In this document: one piece after another, positions 8,433-17,359 of the stretch | Layout of the letters: each line of letters begins with the position of its first letter | Position numbering within the stretch: position 1 is the first letter of the stretch | From: an uncultured Eubacteriales bacterium | GTDB taxonomy: Bacteria > Bacillota > Clostridia > Oscillospirales > CAG-272 | Reading direction: 5' to 3' | NCBI GenBank assembly: GCA_934446365.1 | Contig: CAKSDZ010000002.1 | Location: 443,094-507,093 of the forward strand | Length of the DNA: 64,000 bases | Translations under genes and position numbers: made by a program | The notes under the pieces: generated by a model | Database searches by the model: none | What the model was told of the DNA's origin: nothing | What the model saw: only the letters and a program-made list of their open reading frames with translations

Positions 8433-8473
8433 CCGTCGTCCGACGATATATTCCGATATGCTTTAAATTAAAC

Positions 8474-8502
8474 TTGAATAACCTCTTGGATTGCTGTATA
8501 AT
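8474..8502 (+). promoter_or_regulatory. Sigma-A promoter of the broken glycoside hydrolase gene
   Basis: TTGAAT (8474-8479), a 17-base spacer and consensus TATAAT (8497-8502), 24 bases before the start codon. The promoter is intact although the gene is frameshifted. Confidence 0.8.
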
Positions 8503-8525
8503 GAAAAGAAAAAATGAAGGAAGCC

Positions 8526-10066
8526 ATGAGCGCAGTTTTTTTCCCGAATCAGGAATCGCCATATATCGAAAATCCACGTGTCGCAAACAACCCCTTTATA
8601 GGACGGCAAATCGAAAAAAATCCTTTGCCTGTCTATGAGGAAGTCAAAGAAAAGCTTCCGCTCCCCATTTGGGAGGGACATGACGACGCGGTCGAATGCT
8701 ATAAGACCGCATGGGAAATCGCATTCCGAAATCTGCGCAAAGCCGACGCATACAGCGGGTTTGTGTCGAATTTCATCGATACCGCCTTCGACGGCAATCT
8801 TTTCATGTGGGATTCCACATTCATCACGATGTTCGGACGGTAGGGAGCCGCGTTCTCGATTTTCAGCGGACGCTCGACAATTTTTATGCGCGCCAGCATC
8901 GCGACGGCTTCATCTGCCGCACACTTTATGAAAAGGTATACGGAGAGCCTTATTCGCGCTTCACGCCCGCCGGCACCGGACCCGAAATCATGGAATGGAG
9001 CGAATGGGAGCATTATCAAACCACAGGCGATATCAGTCGGCTTCGCTCCGTATTCGACCCGCTGCTCGCGTATCACGAATGGATGAAAGAGAACCACACA
9101 TGGCGCGACGGCACCTATTTTTCCTGCGGATGGGGCTGCGGGATGGACAATCAGCGCAGACTGCCGCCCAAGGACTGCAAGGATCTTAACAGAATCTATT
9201 TTTCCCACGGGCATATGGTGTGGGCAGACGCCTGTTTTCAGGAAATCCTGTGTCTGCGTATCTTGAAGGAAATGGCAGCCCTGCTGCACCGCGAGGAGGA
9301 AATCCCCGCGCTCGACGACGAGCTGGCACTGCTGCTCCGTGCGGTCAACGACAGGCTTTGGAACGAGCAGGACGGCTTTTACTACGATCTTTGGCCCAAC
9401 GACGAGCATAGCCATGTGAAGACGGTCGGCGCTTTTTGGGCGCTGCTTGCGGATGCAGTCCCGCCTGAACGCCTCCCTCGGTTTGTTGCCCATCTCGAAA
9501 ACGCGGAGGAATTTAACCGGACACATCGGGTGCCGTCCCTGTCGGCAGACGACAGGCTCTACGACCCCGCCGGTCAGTATTGTCGCGGTTCCGTCTGGGC
9601 GCCGACCAACTATATGGTGCTCTGCGGACTGGAAAGACGGGGATATCAAAAGCTTGCGCACGAAATTGCACGCAACCACTTGGAGAATGTCGTGAGAGCT
9701 TATACGGCGACGGGAACGCTTTGGGAAAATTACAAAGCGGAAAAATCGGGCGAGCCGGGAAACATCGCAAGAGAGGATTTTGTCGGCTGGACGGGACTTT
9801 CCCCGATATGCGTGCTGTTTGAAAACGTATTCGGCATCCGGAGCATCGCCAAGGACAACAAAATCAAATGGGATGTGAGACTTTGCGACAAGCACGGCGT
9901 GCGCCGATATCCGCGCGGCTCGGGAACGGTGGACCTGCTGTGTGAAAAGCGTCTACCGGATGAAATCCCCGTCGTGACGGCAAAAGCGGATTTTCCCGTG
10001 ACGGTCGAGGTCACATGGGAGCACGGCGCCTTTACGGTTTCCGGCGGCGAGCCTGTCGGAAGATAA
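8526..10066 (+). pseudogene. MGH1-type (GH63-like) glycoside hydrolase, one-base frameshift near 8840
   Basis: An (alpha/alpha)6-barrel glycosidase split between two frames. The first 106 residues (start 8526, GAAGGAAG upstream) end at a TAG at 8841-8843, right after FMWDSTFITMFGR. The second frame picks up without loss at about 8842 (GSRVLDFQRTLDNF) and runs to 10066, through WGCGMDN, HGHMVWADACFQ, GSVWAPTNYMVL and NYKAEKSG. Adding one base after CGGTA would restore a protein of about 513 residues reading GRYGSRV. The intact length and conserved motifs on both sides show that this is either a very recent inactivation or a sequence error. The likely substrates are alpha-glycosides. It is preceded by a good promoter and is monocistronic. 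Confidence 0.82.
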
Positions 10067-10226
10067 AAGTTACCGGAGGAAAAAGTCCCGATAAAAAGCC
10101 TGAATTTTTGAAAATCCTATGATAAGTACAGGGAAAGAAAGCGAGAAGAGAAAAATTCCGACAGCGGAACAAAAAATCTCCTAACGAAATTCCGATGTTT
10201 CCGTGCGTTCGCGGGCATCCGGAAGC

Positions 10227-10256
10227 TTGACTTTTCCTCTTCCGTTGTGTTACAAT
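10227..10256 (+). promoter_or_regulatory. Sigma-A promoter of the activase operon
   Basis: TTGACT (10227-10232), an 18-base spacer and TACAAT (10251-10256). The predicted start near 10263 leaves a leader of about 105 bases. Confidence 0.75.
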
Positions 10257-10262
10257 AAAAAT

Positions 10263-10367
10263 AACTGTATAAGTAAAATAACAGGTGCGGCCAAGAAAAG
10301 TCAGAAGTGCGCCGCGTCCTGAAAGACAGGATGATTCACATTTTTACATAGATAAAGAAGGAAAACC
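10263..10367 (+). promoter_or_regulatory. Structured 5' leader of the activase operon
   Basis: The untranslated leader holds two consecutive stems: GCGGC (10287-10291) with GCCGC (10311-10315), and TCCTG (10317-10321) with CAGGA (10327-10331) around an AAAGA loop. It ends in AAGGA before the ATG at 10368. It does not match the conserved cores of the riboswitch classes I can recall, and it has no terminator hairpin. It may be a regulatory leader or merely a structured one. Confidence 0.35.
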
Positions 10368-13300
10368 ATGGTCGAAAACAATCTTTCTCTGAAACTGAAT
10401 ACAAAGCAGCGTCTCGATGTCGGCATTGATCTCGGTTCTACGACTGCGAAGCTCGTCGTCGTTCGGGACGGCGAGGTCATTTACAGCTGCTATGAACGGC
10501 ATTTTGCGCAGGTGCGCGCCAAGGTGCTCGAACTGCTGCACCGCATCCGCGGTCTTTTCGGCACGGAAGCGGATATCCACTGCGCGGTATCCGGCTCCGC
10601 CGGGCTCGGCATGGCAAAAGCCGCAGGACTTCCGTTTGTGCAGGAGGTTTTCGCAACGGGCGAGGTCGTCCGTGCGCTGGAACCGGATACCTCCGTCGTA
10701 ATCGAGCTCGGCGGCGAGGATGCAAAGGTCATTTTCTTTGACGGCGGCATCGACGAGCGCATGAACGGCTCCTGCGCGGGCGGAACCGGCGCTTTCATCG
10801 ACCAAATGGCGACGCTTCTCGACGTCACAACGGAGGAAATGGACGAAATGAGTCTGCGGGCGACACGCGTCTATCCGATCGCTTCCCGCTGCGGCGTATT
10901 CGCAAAATCGGACATCCAGCCGCTGCTCAACCAAGGCGCGGCCAAGGAAAACATTGTCGCCAGCATTTATCACGCGGTCGTGAGCCAAACCGTCACAGGG
11001 CTTGCCCAAGGCAGAAAAATCGAGGGGAAGGTCATGTTTCTCGGCGGACCGCTCCACTTTTGTCTGGGACTTCGGAAAAGCTTCAAGGATGGGCTGCATC
11101 TCGACGACGACCATGCGGTGTTTCCGGATTACGCGCTGTATGCCGTAGCGCTCGGCGCGGCGCTGTACGCCGACCATACGGAGGAAGCTTTTTCCTATGA
11201 CGAGCTGGAACGAATCGTCGAAAAAGCGGCACAGGAAAAGGCGACGGTCTCCTCCCTGCCCCCGCTTTTTGAAAACGAAGAAGAATACAGAGCCTTCTGT
11301 GAAAGGCATGCGAAAGCCTCTGTCCGCTTCGCAGAGCCTGCGTCTTATGAGGGCGGCGCTTATCTCGGCATCGACTGCGGTTCGACGACGACAAAGCTCG
11401 TTCTGACGGGAGAAGACGGGGAAATCCTTTACTCCTATTACGATTCCAACCGCGGAAATCCGGTGGAGATCGTCCGCGAGCAGCTTCTCGAGGTCTACCG
11501 CATCTGCGGTGATAAAATCAGGATACGCGCCTCAGCCGTCACCGGCTACGGCGAGGACCTGATCCGCCATGCGTTTCACGTCGATTTCGGCATTGTGGAA
11601 ACCGTCGCGCATTTCACGGCGGCGAAATATTTCGAGCCGGAGGTCGATTTCATCCTCGACATCGGCGGACAGGATATCAAATGCTTTAAAATCCGCGGCG
11701 GCGCCATCGACAGCATCATGCTCAACGAGGCCTGCTCCTCCGGCTGCGGCTCCTTTATTGAGACATTCGCCCGTTCGCTCGGTTATGACATAAAAGAATT
11801 TGCAAAGCTCGGACTTTTCGCGAAAGCGCCGTCCGATCTCGGCTCCCGCTGCACCGTGTTTATGAATTCCTCCGTCAAGCAGGCGCAGAAGGACGGCGCC
11901 GGCGTCGACGATATCTCGGCGGGACTTTCCCTTTCGGTCGTGCGCAACGCGATTTACAAGGTCATCCGCGCCGCCTCACCCGACGAGCTCGGACAAAAAA
12001 TCGTCGTTCAGGGCGGCACCTTCTGCAACGACGCGGTGCTGCGCAGCTTTGAGACGCTGCTCGGACGCCATGTCATCCGCCCCGCAATCGCCGGACTGAT
12101 GGGCGCCTATGGGGCTGCCCTCTATGCCAAAACCGCGCGGAAAGAAGCCTCTTCGTTGCTTGACCGTGCGCAGGTGGAAAGCTTTACTTACCGTTCCACC
12201 GCCGCCGTCTGCGGCGGATGCGGAAACCACTGTCATCTGACGATCAATTTCTTCCGCGAAGAGGAAAAATACGTTTCGGGCGCGAAATGCGACCGCGGCG
12301 CGGGAATTACCGGAAAAACGCGGGAGGAGCTGCCGAATCTCTACCGCTTCAAAGCCGAACGGCTGGCATCGCTTTTTGAAGCGCCGGCGCCGGAAAACGC
12401 CAGGGGAACGATCGGGCTTCCGGCGGCGCTCGGCATGATCGAGCTTGCGCCGTTCTGGCACGCGCTCTTTACCTCTCTCAACATCCGTGTGATTTTCTCC
12501 GGATTTTCCTCGCGCGAGCTGTATACCTTGGGACAGTATTCCATCCCGTCCGATACGGCGTGCTATCCGGCAAAGCTGATGCACGGCCATATCGAAACGC
12601 TGATACGGGAAAAGCCGGATGCGATTTTCTATCCGTGTCTGACCTACAACGTCGATGAAAAAATCGCGGACAATCACTTCAACTGCCCTGTGGTGGCGTA
12701 CTATTCCGAGCTGCTTTCCGGAAATATGGAATCGCTGGGCAGCATCCCGTTTCTCTATCCTTATCTCCACATAAACGATCCGAAAACGCTTGCAAAGCAG
12801 ATTCACGAAATGGTGGAGGGGCGGTTCGGACACTTCACGCTGTCGGAGGTCCGGCGCGCCGTCGCCGCCGCCAATCAGGCCTATGACAAATGGATGGCGG
12901 ATACCCGGGCAGAGGGCGAGCGCGCCATCGAATTTGCGCGTGCGAACGGGAAACGCATCATGATTCTTGCCGGCAGGCCGTACCATATCGATCCCGAAAT
13001 CGGCCACGGCATCGACCGGGTCGCGTCCTCTCTCGGCTTTGTCGTCGTAAGCGAGGACAGTGTGGCCGGACTTGCCGAGCCGGCAAAGGTCAGCGTCCTC
13101 AATCAGTGGACCTATCACGCGAGGCTTTACAACGCCGCAAAGTATGCGGCGGCACAGCCGGACACCGAGCTTGTGCAGCTCGTTTCCTTCGGATGCGGGC
13201 TCGACGCCATCACAACGGATGAGGTGCGTTCCATTCTTGAAGCGCACGGCAAGCTGTATACACAAATCAAAATCGATGAAATCACCAATCTCGGCGCCGT

Positions 13301-13373
13301 CACCATTCGCCTGCGCAGCCTGCTCGGCGCGCTGGAGCTTGCCGCCCGCGAGAAGAAAGGAGGCGCTTTATGA
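10368..13373 (+). CDS. Double acyl-CoA dehydratase activase (BadF/BadG/BcrA/BcrD ATPase x2) fused to DUF2229
   Basis: 1001 residues. There are two ASKHA-fold ATPase domains: the first at about 14-290 (phosphate loop GIDLGSTTAK; cluster Cys in NGSCAGGTGAF near 136; second Cys in ASRCGVF) and the second at about 329-595 (GIDCGSTTTK; SSGCGSF; GSRCTVF). Each keeps the two cysteines that in HgdC-type activases hold a [4Fe-4S] cluster between monomers. Then comes a Cys-rich joint (CGGCGNHC near 614-621) and a DUF2229/COG3580 domain (about 640-1000). Known activases use ATP hydrolysis to push single low-potential electrons into a dehydratase-like partner; here the partner is the next gene, overlapping by 4 bases (ATGA). 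The natural substrate of this COG1924-COG3580-COG3581 set is not established. Confidence 0.9.
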   Translation: MVENNLSLKLNTKQRLDVGIDLGSTTAKLVVVRDGEVIYSCYERHFAQVRAKVLELLHRIRGLFGTEADIHCAVSGSAGLGMAKAAGLPFVQEVFATGEVVRALEPDTSVVIELGGEDAKVIFFDGGIDERMNGSCAGGTGAFIDQMATLLDVTTEEMDEMSLRATRVYPIASRCGVFAKSDIQPLLNQGAAKENIVASIYHAVVSQTVTGLAQGRKIEGKVMFLGGPLHFCLGLRKSFKDGLHLDDDHAVFPDYALYAVALGAALYADHTEEAFSYDELERIVEKAAQEKATVSSLPPLFENEEEYRAFCERHAKASVRFAEPASYEGGAYLGIDCGSTTTKLVLTGEDGEILYSYYDSNRGNPVEIVREQLLEVYRICGDKIRIRASAVTGYGEDLIRHAFHVDFGIVETVAHFTAAKYFEPEVDFILDIGGQDIKCFKIRGGAIDSIMLNEACSSGCGSFIETFARSLGYDIKEFAKLGLFAKAPSDLGSRCTVFMNSSVKQAQKDGAGVDDISAGLSLSVVRNAIYKVIRAASPDELGQKIVVQGGTFCNDAVLRSFETLLGRHVIRPAIAGLMGAYGAALYAKTARKEASSLLDRAQVESFTYRSTAAVCGGCGNHCHLTINFFREEEKYVSGAKCDRGAGITGKTREELPNLYRFKAERLASLFEAPAPENARGTIGLPAALGMIELAPFWHALFTSLNIRVIFSGFSSRELYTLGQYSIPSDTACYPAKLMHGHIETLIREKPDAIFYPCLTYNVDEKIADNHFNCPVVAYYSELLSGNMESLGSIPFLYPYLHINDPKTLAKQIHEMVEGRFGHFTLSEVRRAVAAANQAYDKWMADTRAEGERAIEFARANGKRIMILAGRPYHIDPEIGHGIDRVASSLGFVVVSEDSVAGLAEPAKVSVLNQWTYHARLYNAAKYAAAQPDTELVQLVSFGCGLDAITTDEVRSILEAHGKLYTQIKIDEITNLGAVTIRLRSLLGALELAAREKKGGAL

Positions 13374-14728
13374 CGGAATCCAACCGCTGTGAAGGCTGCT
13401 CGGGCTGCGTTTCGGACAGCGGGGATGCCCGTGTTCTCTTCACAAAGGAAATGAAGAAAACCCACACCATCCTGTTTCCGACGATGCTGCCGATGCACTT
13501 CAAGCTTTTGTCGCGGATTTTCAACGATTACGGATACCGCACGGTTCTGCTCGAAAACGGAACGCACGGAGACACGCAGAAAATCATCGATGCGGGGCTC
13601 AAATACGTCCATAACGACACCTGCTATCCCGCGGCACTGGTCATCGGGCAGTTTATCGACGCGCTGGACAGCGGAAAATACGACATTCAGAAAACCGCCC
13701 TGATGCTTTTTCAGACCTGCGGCGGCTGCCGTGCTTCCAATTATCTGCCGCTTCTGCGCAAAGCGCTGAAAAAGGCCGGCTACGGTCACATTCCCGTGAT
13801 TTCCCTGAATTTCGCGGGAATCGAGAAAAATCCCGGCTTTCACATCAATCTCCCTATGCTGCATCGCGCCGTCTACGCGCTTTTATACGGCGACCTGCTC
13901 ATGACGCTCGTCAGTCAATGTCTGCCCTATGAAACGGAAAAGGGCAGCACACAGGCGCTCGCCGACCGATGGGTCGGCCGCCTCACGGAAGAGCTTTCCC
14001 GCGGGATTCGTTACCGCCAAATCAAAGAAAACTACCGTGAGATGCTGCGGGATTTCGCCGCCCTTCCGCGCCGGAAGGAAAAACGGGTGCTGGTCGGCAT
14101 CGTCGGCGAAATTTTCGTGAAATTTTCGCCGCTCGGGAACAACGACCTCGAGGAATACCTAATCTCCGAGGGCGCCGAAACGACGATGGGCGGACTTTGC
14201 GATTTTCTCCTATACGTCCTTTTCAATATGGAAACGGATCACAAGCTGTATGGGACAAGTGCCCTTACGGCGGCGGTCGCCCGCATCGGGAGCAAATATT
14301 TCATCAAAAAACAGGACGACATGATCCGCGCCGTGAAAGAAAACGGCGTCTTCCGTGCACCGGCACGCTTTGAAGAGACGCGCCGCAGCGCCGAACCGTA
14401 CATCGGATACGGAACAAAAATGGGCGAGGGCTGGCTCCTCCCGGCGGAAATGGCGGAACTGATCCACAGCGGTGTCCCGAACGTCGTCGTCGTGCAGCCG
14501 TTCGGCTGCCTGCCGAATCATATCATCGGCAAGGGCATGATGAAGCCGATGAAGGAGAAAAATCCCGGGGCAAATATCGTCGCCATCGACTACGACGCCG
14601 GCGCGACGAAAATCAATCAGGAAAACAGGCTCAAACTCATGCTTGCCGCCGCCCGCGAGCATGCGGAAGAAAACCAGTCCGCCGAGGTACGCAAAACGCC
14701 GGCGGAAAAAGAGCTCCTGGAAGTATAA
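13370..14728 (+). CDS. COG3581-like 2-hydroxyacyl-CoA dehydratase-related iron-sulfur protein
   Basis: 452 residues, related to the HgdB/HgdA fold of 2-hydroxyacyl-CoA dehydratases and to the double-cubane-cluster proteins. Conserved cysteines sit at CEGCSGC (7-13), HNDTCYPAA (about 85), QTCGGCRASN (about 121-124), MGGLCDF and FGCLPNH (about 381), suitable for metal-cluster binding. The start overlaps the activase stop in an ATGA junction, so the two are co-translated. In many Clostridia the same modules form one polypeptide of about 1400 residues; here they are split. Expected role: the catalytic, low-potential reductase or dehydratase partner of the activase. Substrate unknown. Confidence 0.85.
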   Translation: MTESNRCEGCSGCVSDSGDARVLFTKEMKKTHTILFPTMLPMHFKLLSRIFNDYGYRTVLLENGTHGDTQKIIDAGLKYVHNDTCYPAALVIGQFIDALDSGKYDIQKTALMLFQTCGGCRASNYLPLLRKALKKAGYGHIPVISLNFAGIEKNPGFHINLPMLHRAVYALLYGDLLMTLVSQCLPYETEKGSTQALADRWVGRLTEELSRGIRYRQIKENYREMLRDFAALPRRKEKRVLVGIVGEIFVKFSPLGNNDLEEYLISEGAETTMGGLCDFLLYVLFNMETDHKLYGTSALTAAVARIGSKYFIKKQDDMIRAVKENGVFRAPARFEETRRSAEPYIGYGTKMGEGWLLPAEMAELIHSGVPNVVVVQPFGCLPNHIIGKGMMKPMKEKNPGANIVAIDYDAGATKINQENRLKLMLAAAREHAEENQSAEVRKTPAEKELLEV

Positions 14729-14778
14729 AAAATCCGCAGCAAGGCGGTTTTTGACATTCTTTTTTCAATATCACAAAA

Positions 14779-14815
14779 CAATCCCGCAGAATCCTTTGAG
14801 ATTCTGCGGGATTGT
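14779..14815. terminator. Bidirectional terminator
   Basis: A long perfect stem (CAATCCCGCAGAATC and its complement around a CTTTGA loop) lies between the convergent activase operon and the TIM-barrel gene. Confidence 0.9.
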
Positions 14816-14821
14816 TATATT

Positions 14822-15616
14822 TTATTTCTCACAAAGAATATCTTTCAGCGTTTCGGCATCCTTGATAAACTGTTCGTCGCTGTCACCCGGGACAAACTCC
14901 AAGAGAAACGGACAGCGCGGCACAGCTCCGCTTTTGACAATGTCGGCATACCGGAGCCACCTGTCCTTTGCTTCTATCAGAGGGTAACGCCGGTATTCGC
15001 TGTCCCAGTTGAACACATGCACCGTGCAAAGCCACGGCAGGACTGCGCGCAGATTTTCCTCGCTGTTCCCGAAGGCAAGCGGCTGCCAATAGGTTTTGAC
15101 GTTGTCCCTGCCGCACGCCCGTATAAAAGCGGCGGAGGCTTCTCCGTTGTCATTCAAGGTGCCGCCGTGAAATTCAAAAGCGAGCGTCAGCGAATAGCCC
15201 GCCGCGATATCCGCAAGACACCGCGTTTCCGCAAGAAGCGATTCCCTCTTCTCCGGCGGCGTCTCGCCGCTCCCCGCTCGTCCGAGCCATGTCCGAACGA
15301 CCGACGCGCCGAGCATCTCGGCCGTCTCGCAAATCTGCCGGAACGCTGCGGTATCGCCGTCTCCAATGCGATAATAGGACCCGTAGGAGGAGCAGGAAAG
15401 GCCATGCCGCTCCATCAGCGACACCGCCTCGCCGGCGGCAGCTTCATCATGCGGCGGAACATGCCGGTCGGCGCCCCATTCGATATGGGAAAGCCCCGCC
15501 GCACAGGCGATATCCACAATTTCGGATATCGTCTTTTCCCGAAACGTCACGCTTGTCATACCGACCGGATACCGACTTTTCAAGCTATGTTGATTTTCAT
15601 TCACGGAACCCTTCAT
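14822..15616 (-). CDS. Sugar phosphate isomerase/epimerase family protein (AP endonuclease 2-type TIM barrel)
   Basis: 264 residues with the xylose-isomerase-like TIM-barrel pattern: N-terminal GMTSVTFREKTISEIVDIA, SHIEWGADRH (strand 2), a metal-binding region with LTLAFEFHGGTLND around 150-163, TVHVFNWD around 213, and C-terminal FLLEFVPG. The ATG at 15616 is chosen because GGGAGGGC lies directly upstream; the frame continues upstream to 15703 without a ribosome-binding site. Family members isomerise or epimerise sugars or act on inositols, but the exact reaction cannot be assigned. It is a single gene with its own promoter. Confidence 0.8.
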   Translation of the reverse strand: MKGSVNENQHSLKSRYPVGMTSVTFREKTISEIVDIACAAGLSHIEWGADRHVPPHDEAAAGEAVSLMERHGLSCSSYGSYYRIGDGDTAAFRQICETAEMLGASVVRTWLGRAGSGETPPEKRESLLAETRCLADIAAGYSLTLAFEFHGGTLNDNGEASAAFIRACGRDNVKTYWQPLAFGNSEENLRAVLPWLCTVHVFNWDSEYRRYPLIEAKDRWLRYADIVKSGAVPRCPFLLEFVPGDSDEQFIKDAETLKDILCEK

Positions 15617-15686
15617 TTTGCCCTCCCAATCAAAGCCGTCCGGCCTTATATCTGCGGCAAAGCCGCTACGGCATCTGTGATTTTGA

Positions 15687-15715
15687 TTATATCCAATCCT
15701 CATAAAAAAGTCAAG
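15687..15715 (-). promoter_or_regulatory. Sigma-A promoter of the TIM-barrel gene
   Basis: On the minus strand, TTGACT (15710-15715), a 17-base spacer and TATAAT (15687-15692). Confidence 0.8.
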
Positions 15716-15752
15716 TGTGCGCTGTGTCCGGCCTCACAAGACCGGAAACGAC

Positions 15753-15785
15753 CGTGTCCTTTTCCGCTTTGCGGAAAAGGACACG
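15753..15785. terminator. Long perfect hairpin downstream of the cysteine desulfurase-like gene
   Basis: CGTGTCCTTTTCCGC pairs with its complement around a TTT loop. It follows the stop of the minus-strand gene by six bases and is probably its terminator, although the trailing T-run is missing. The arm shares the 12-mer CGTGTCCTTTTC with the left end of the tandem structured element at 55710-55721. Confidence 0.6.
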
Positions 15786-15791
15786 CGGATA

Positions 15792-16928
15792 TCATGACAG
15801 AAGTTTATCCAGTATCAGAACAAATTTTTCGATTTCCTCCGGTGTATTGAAAGCGGAAAAGCTCACGCGAAGTGCGTCGCCGCCGGTACCGAGCGCATCA
15901 TGTGCCGTCGGCGCACAATGCAGCCCCGCACGGGTGCAAACGCCCACGTCTCCCAGCTTCGCGGATATCTCGGAAGGAGATATTCCCTCGAAGCCGAGAA
16001 GCAAAATCGCACCGCGGTCCGCTTCGGGAAGATAAATTTTCACACGCCGGCGGTCTTTCAAAAGCTCCCTGCCGTAGCGCATAAGGGAATTTTCATGCTG
16101 CTCGATTTTTCCACGTCCGACCGTCCTCACATAATTCAGTCCGGCGCCGAGCCCGACAATGGACGGCGTTGCGACCGTTCCGGCCTCATAGGAGTCCGGC
16201 GGCTCATGTCCCATGCCGGTTTCCTTTGAATTTTTCCCGTTGCCGCCGTAAAGGCTGCAAGAAAACCTTTCAAAATCGAAATCATCCGCAAATGCGGCAA
16301 AACCGCTTCCCTGCGGTCCGTAAAGCCCCTTGTGTCCCGGCGCGCATAAAACGGATATGCCGTCCCGCATCATATCGATGTCATACACACCGGCGCTCTG
16401 CGCGGCGTCGACGACATACAGTATCCCATACCGTCTGCAAAGCGCACCGATTTCCGTGACGGGCAGGATCCGCGGACAGATGTTTGACGCATGCGTCATG
16501 ACGACCGCCTTCGTGTTCGGACGGATCCGCCGCTCGATTTCGCGGAGAAGCCTTTCATCGTCTGCAAGCGCATCGACCGTATCATAGCTCATTCCCCGGA
16601 TTTCGCAGAGATTCGCCATCGGACGGATGACGCTGTTATGCTCCAAATTGGATATGATGAAATGGTCGCCGCGGCGCGCGATGCCGGAAATGGCAAGATT
16701 CAGCGCCTGCGTGGCATTCTGCGTGAAAATCACGTTTTCCGGCTTCGATATCCCAAAGAAATCGGCGACCCCGTACCTCACATCATAGATAGCCTCCGAT
16801 GCGGCAAGCGCAAGCTTATGGGAGCTTCGCCCCGGATTGCCGCAGTATTCCCGCATGCATTTCGTCATCTCCCGAACGACGGCGGCGGGCTTCGGGAAGG
16901 TCGTTGCCGCATTGTCGAAATATATCAT
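15792..16928 (-). CDS. Class V aminotransferase, cysteine desulfurase-like
   Basis: 378 residues of the NifS/IscS/SufS-like fold. It opens with the family start IYFDNAATTFPKP. HASNICPRILPV and VVDAAQSAGV give the PLP-phosphate and Asp contacts, and the Schiff-base Lys is in CAPGHKGLYGPQGSG (about 200-214). The catalytic Cys is probably the second one in CTRAGLHCAP near residue 334. Such enzymes take sulfur (or selenium) from cysteine (or selenocysteine) and pass it to acceptors. The start at 16928 follows GGGAG; the upstream frame overlaps the DUF3343 gene. The gene follows that DUF3343 gene by 16 bases, so the two form an operon and the small protein is a likely acceptor. Confidence 0.88.
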   Translation of the reverse strand: MIYFDNAATTFPKPAAVVREMTKCMREYCGNPGRSSHKLALAASEAIYDVRYGVADFFGISKPENVIFTQNATQALNLAISGIARRGDHFIISNLEHNSVIRPMANLCEIRGMSYDTVDALADDERLLREIERRIRPNTKAVVMTHASNICPRILPVTEIGALCRRYGILYVVDAAQSAGVYDIDMMRDGISVLCAPGHKGLYGPQGSGFAAFADDFDFERFSCSLYGGNGKNSKETGMGHEPPDSYEAGTVATPSIVGLGAGLNYVRTVGRGKIEQHENSLMRYGRELLKDRRRVKIYLPEADRGAILLLGFEGISPSEISAKLGDVGVCTRAGLHCAPTAHDALGTGGDALRVSFSAFNTPEEIEKFVLILDKLLS

Positions 16929-16944
16929 AAGCCACTCCCAAAAT

Positions 16945-17166
16945 TCAGATTCTGATGATTTCCCCGAACGGAATCTGTGCGTTTTCCAGCACATAAACCG
17001 CCGAGTTGACGGAGTATACGTCTATTTGAATGCCCCATGTGCAGCCCCTCGGCGTCTGCCTCGGGCTCGGACGCACAATTTTACATTTGATTCCGCTTCT
17101 TTGAAGCGTCCTTTGCGCTTTGATCGCAATGGTCTGAGAGGTCATGGTGATAACTCTCGTATCCAT
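16945..17166 (-). CDS. DUF3343 protein, putative sulfur/selenium carrier
   Basis: A 73-residue protein of the DUF3343 family, small alpha/beta proteins often found next to cysteine desulfurase and selenium genes. It begins with a strand pattern (DTRVITMTSQTIAIKAQRTL) and has a conserved Pro-Arg segment (RPSPRQTPRGCTWGIQI) with one Cys (about 42) that could carry persulfide or selenium. It is read just before the class V enzyme. GGAGGAG lies 12 bases before the ATG at 17166, a little far, so a later start at residue 8 is possible. The carrier role is inferred from context. Confidence 0.8.
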   Translation of the reverse strand: MDTRVITMTSQTIAIKAQRTLQRSGIKCKIVRPSPRQTPRGCTWGIQIDVYSVNSAVYVLENAQIPFGEIIRI

Positions 17167-17199
17167 CTATTTTTCACACTCCTCCCAAATGGTTGATAT

Positions 17200-17218
17200 G
17201 GCGGAATCGGATTCCGCC
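17200..17218. promoter_or_regulatory. Perfect inverted repeat at the start of the DUF3343 operon
   Basis: GGCGGAATC-G-GATTCCGCC is a perfect 19-base palindrome placed between a minus-strand TATAAT (17225-17230) and the start codon at 17166. This is a typical position for an operator or for an RNA hairpin at the transcript 5' end. Confidence 0.5.
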
Positions 17219-17359
17219 AATACCATTATATGCGGGAGAGGGCGGCTGGTGCGGCGGATATTCCTCACAAAAAGATCATTCCGCATTCCTGCGGGAAATC
17301 ACGGCTTTTTTTCTCCCTCTGTCAAAAAATCCAAAGAATTTCTCATATTTGCAAAAAAA

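Noticed and set aside
11976..13265. Long minus-strand open frame inside the activase gene
   Set aside because: It is a shadow of a GC-rich coding region on the plus strand; it has no start signals and no family motifs.
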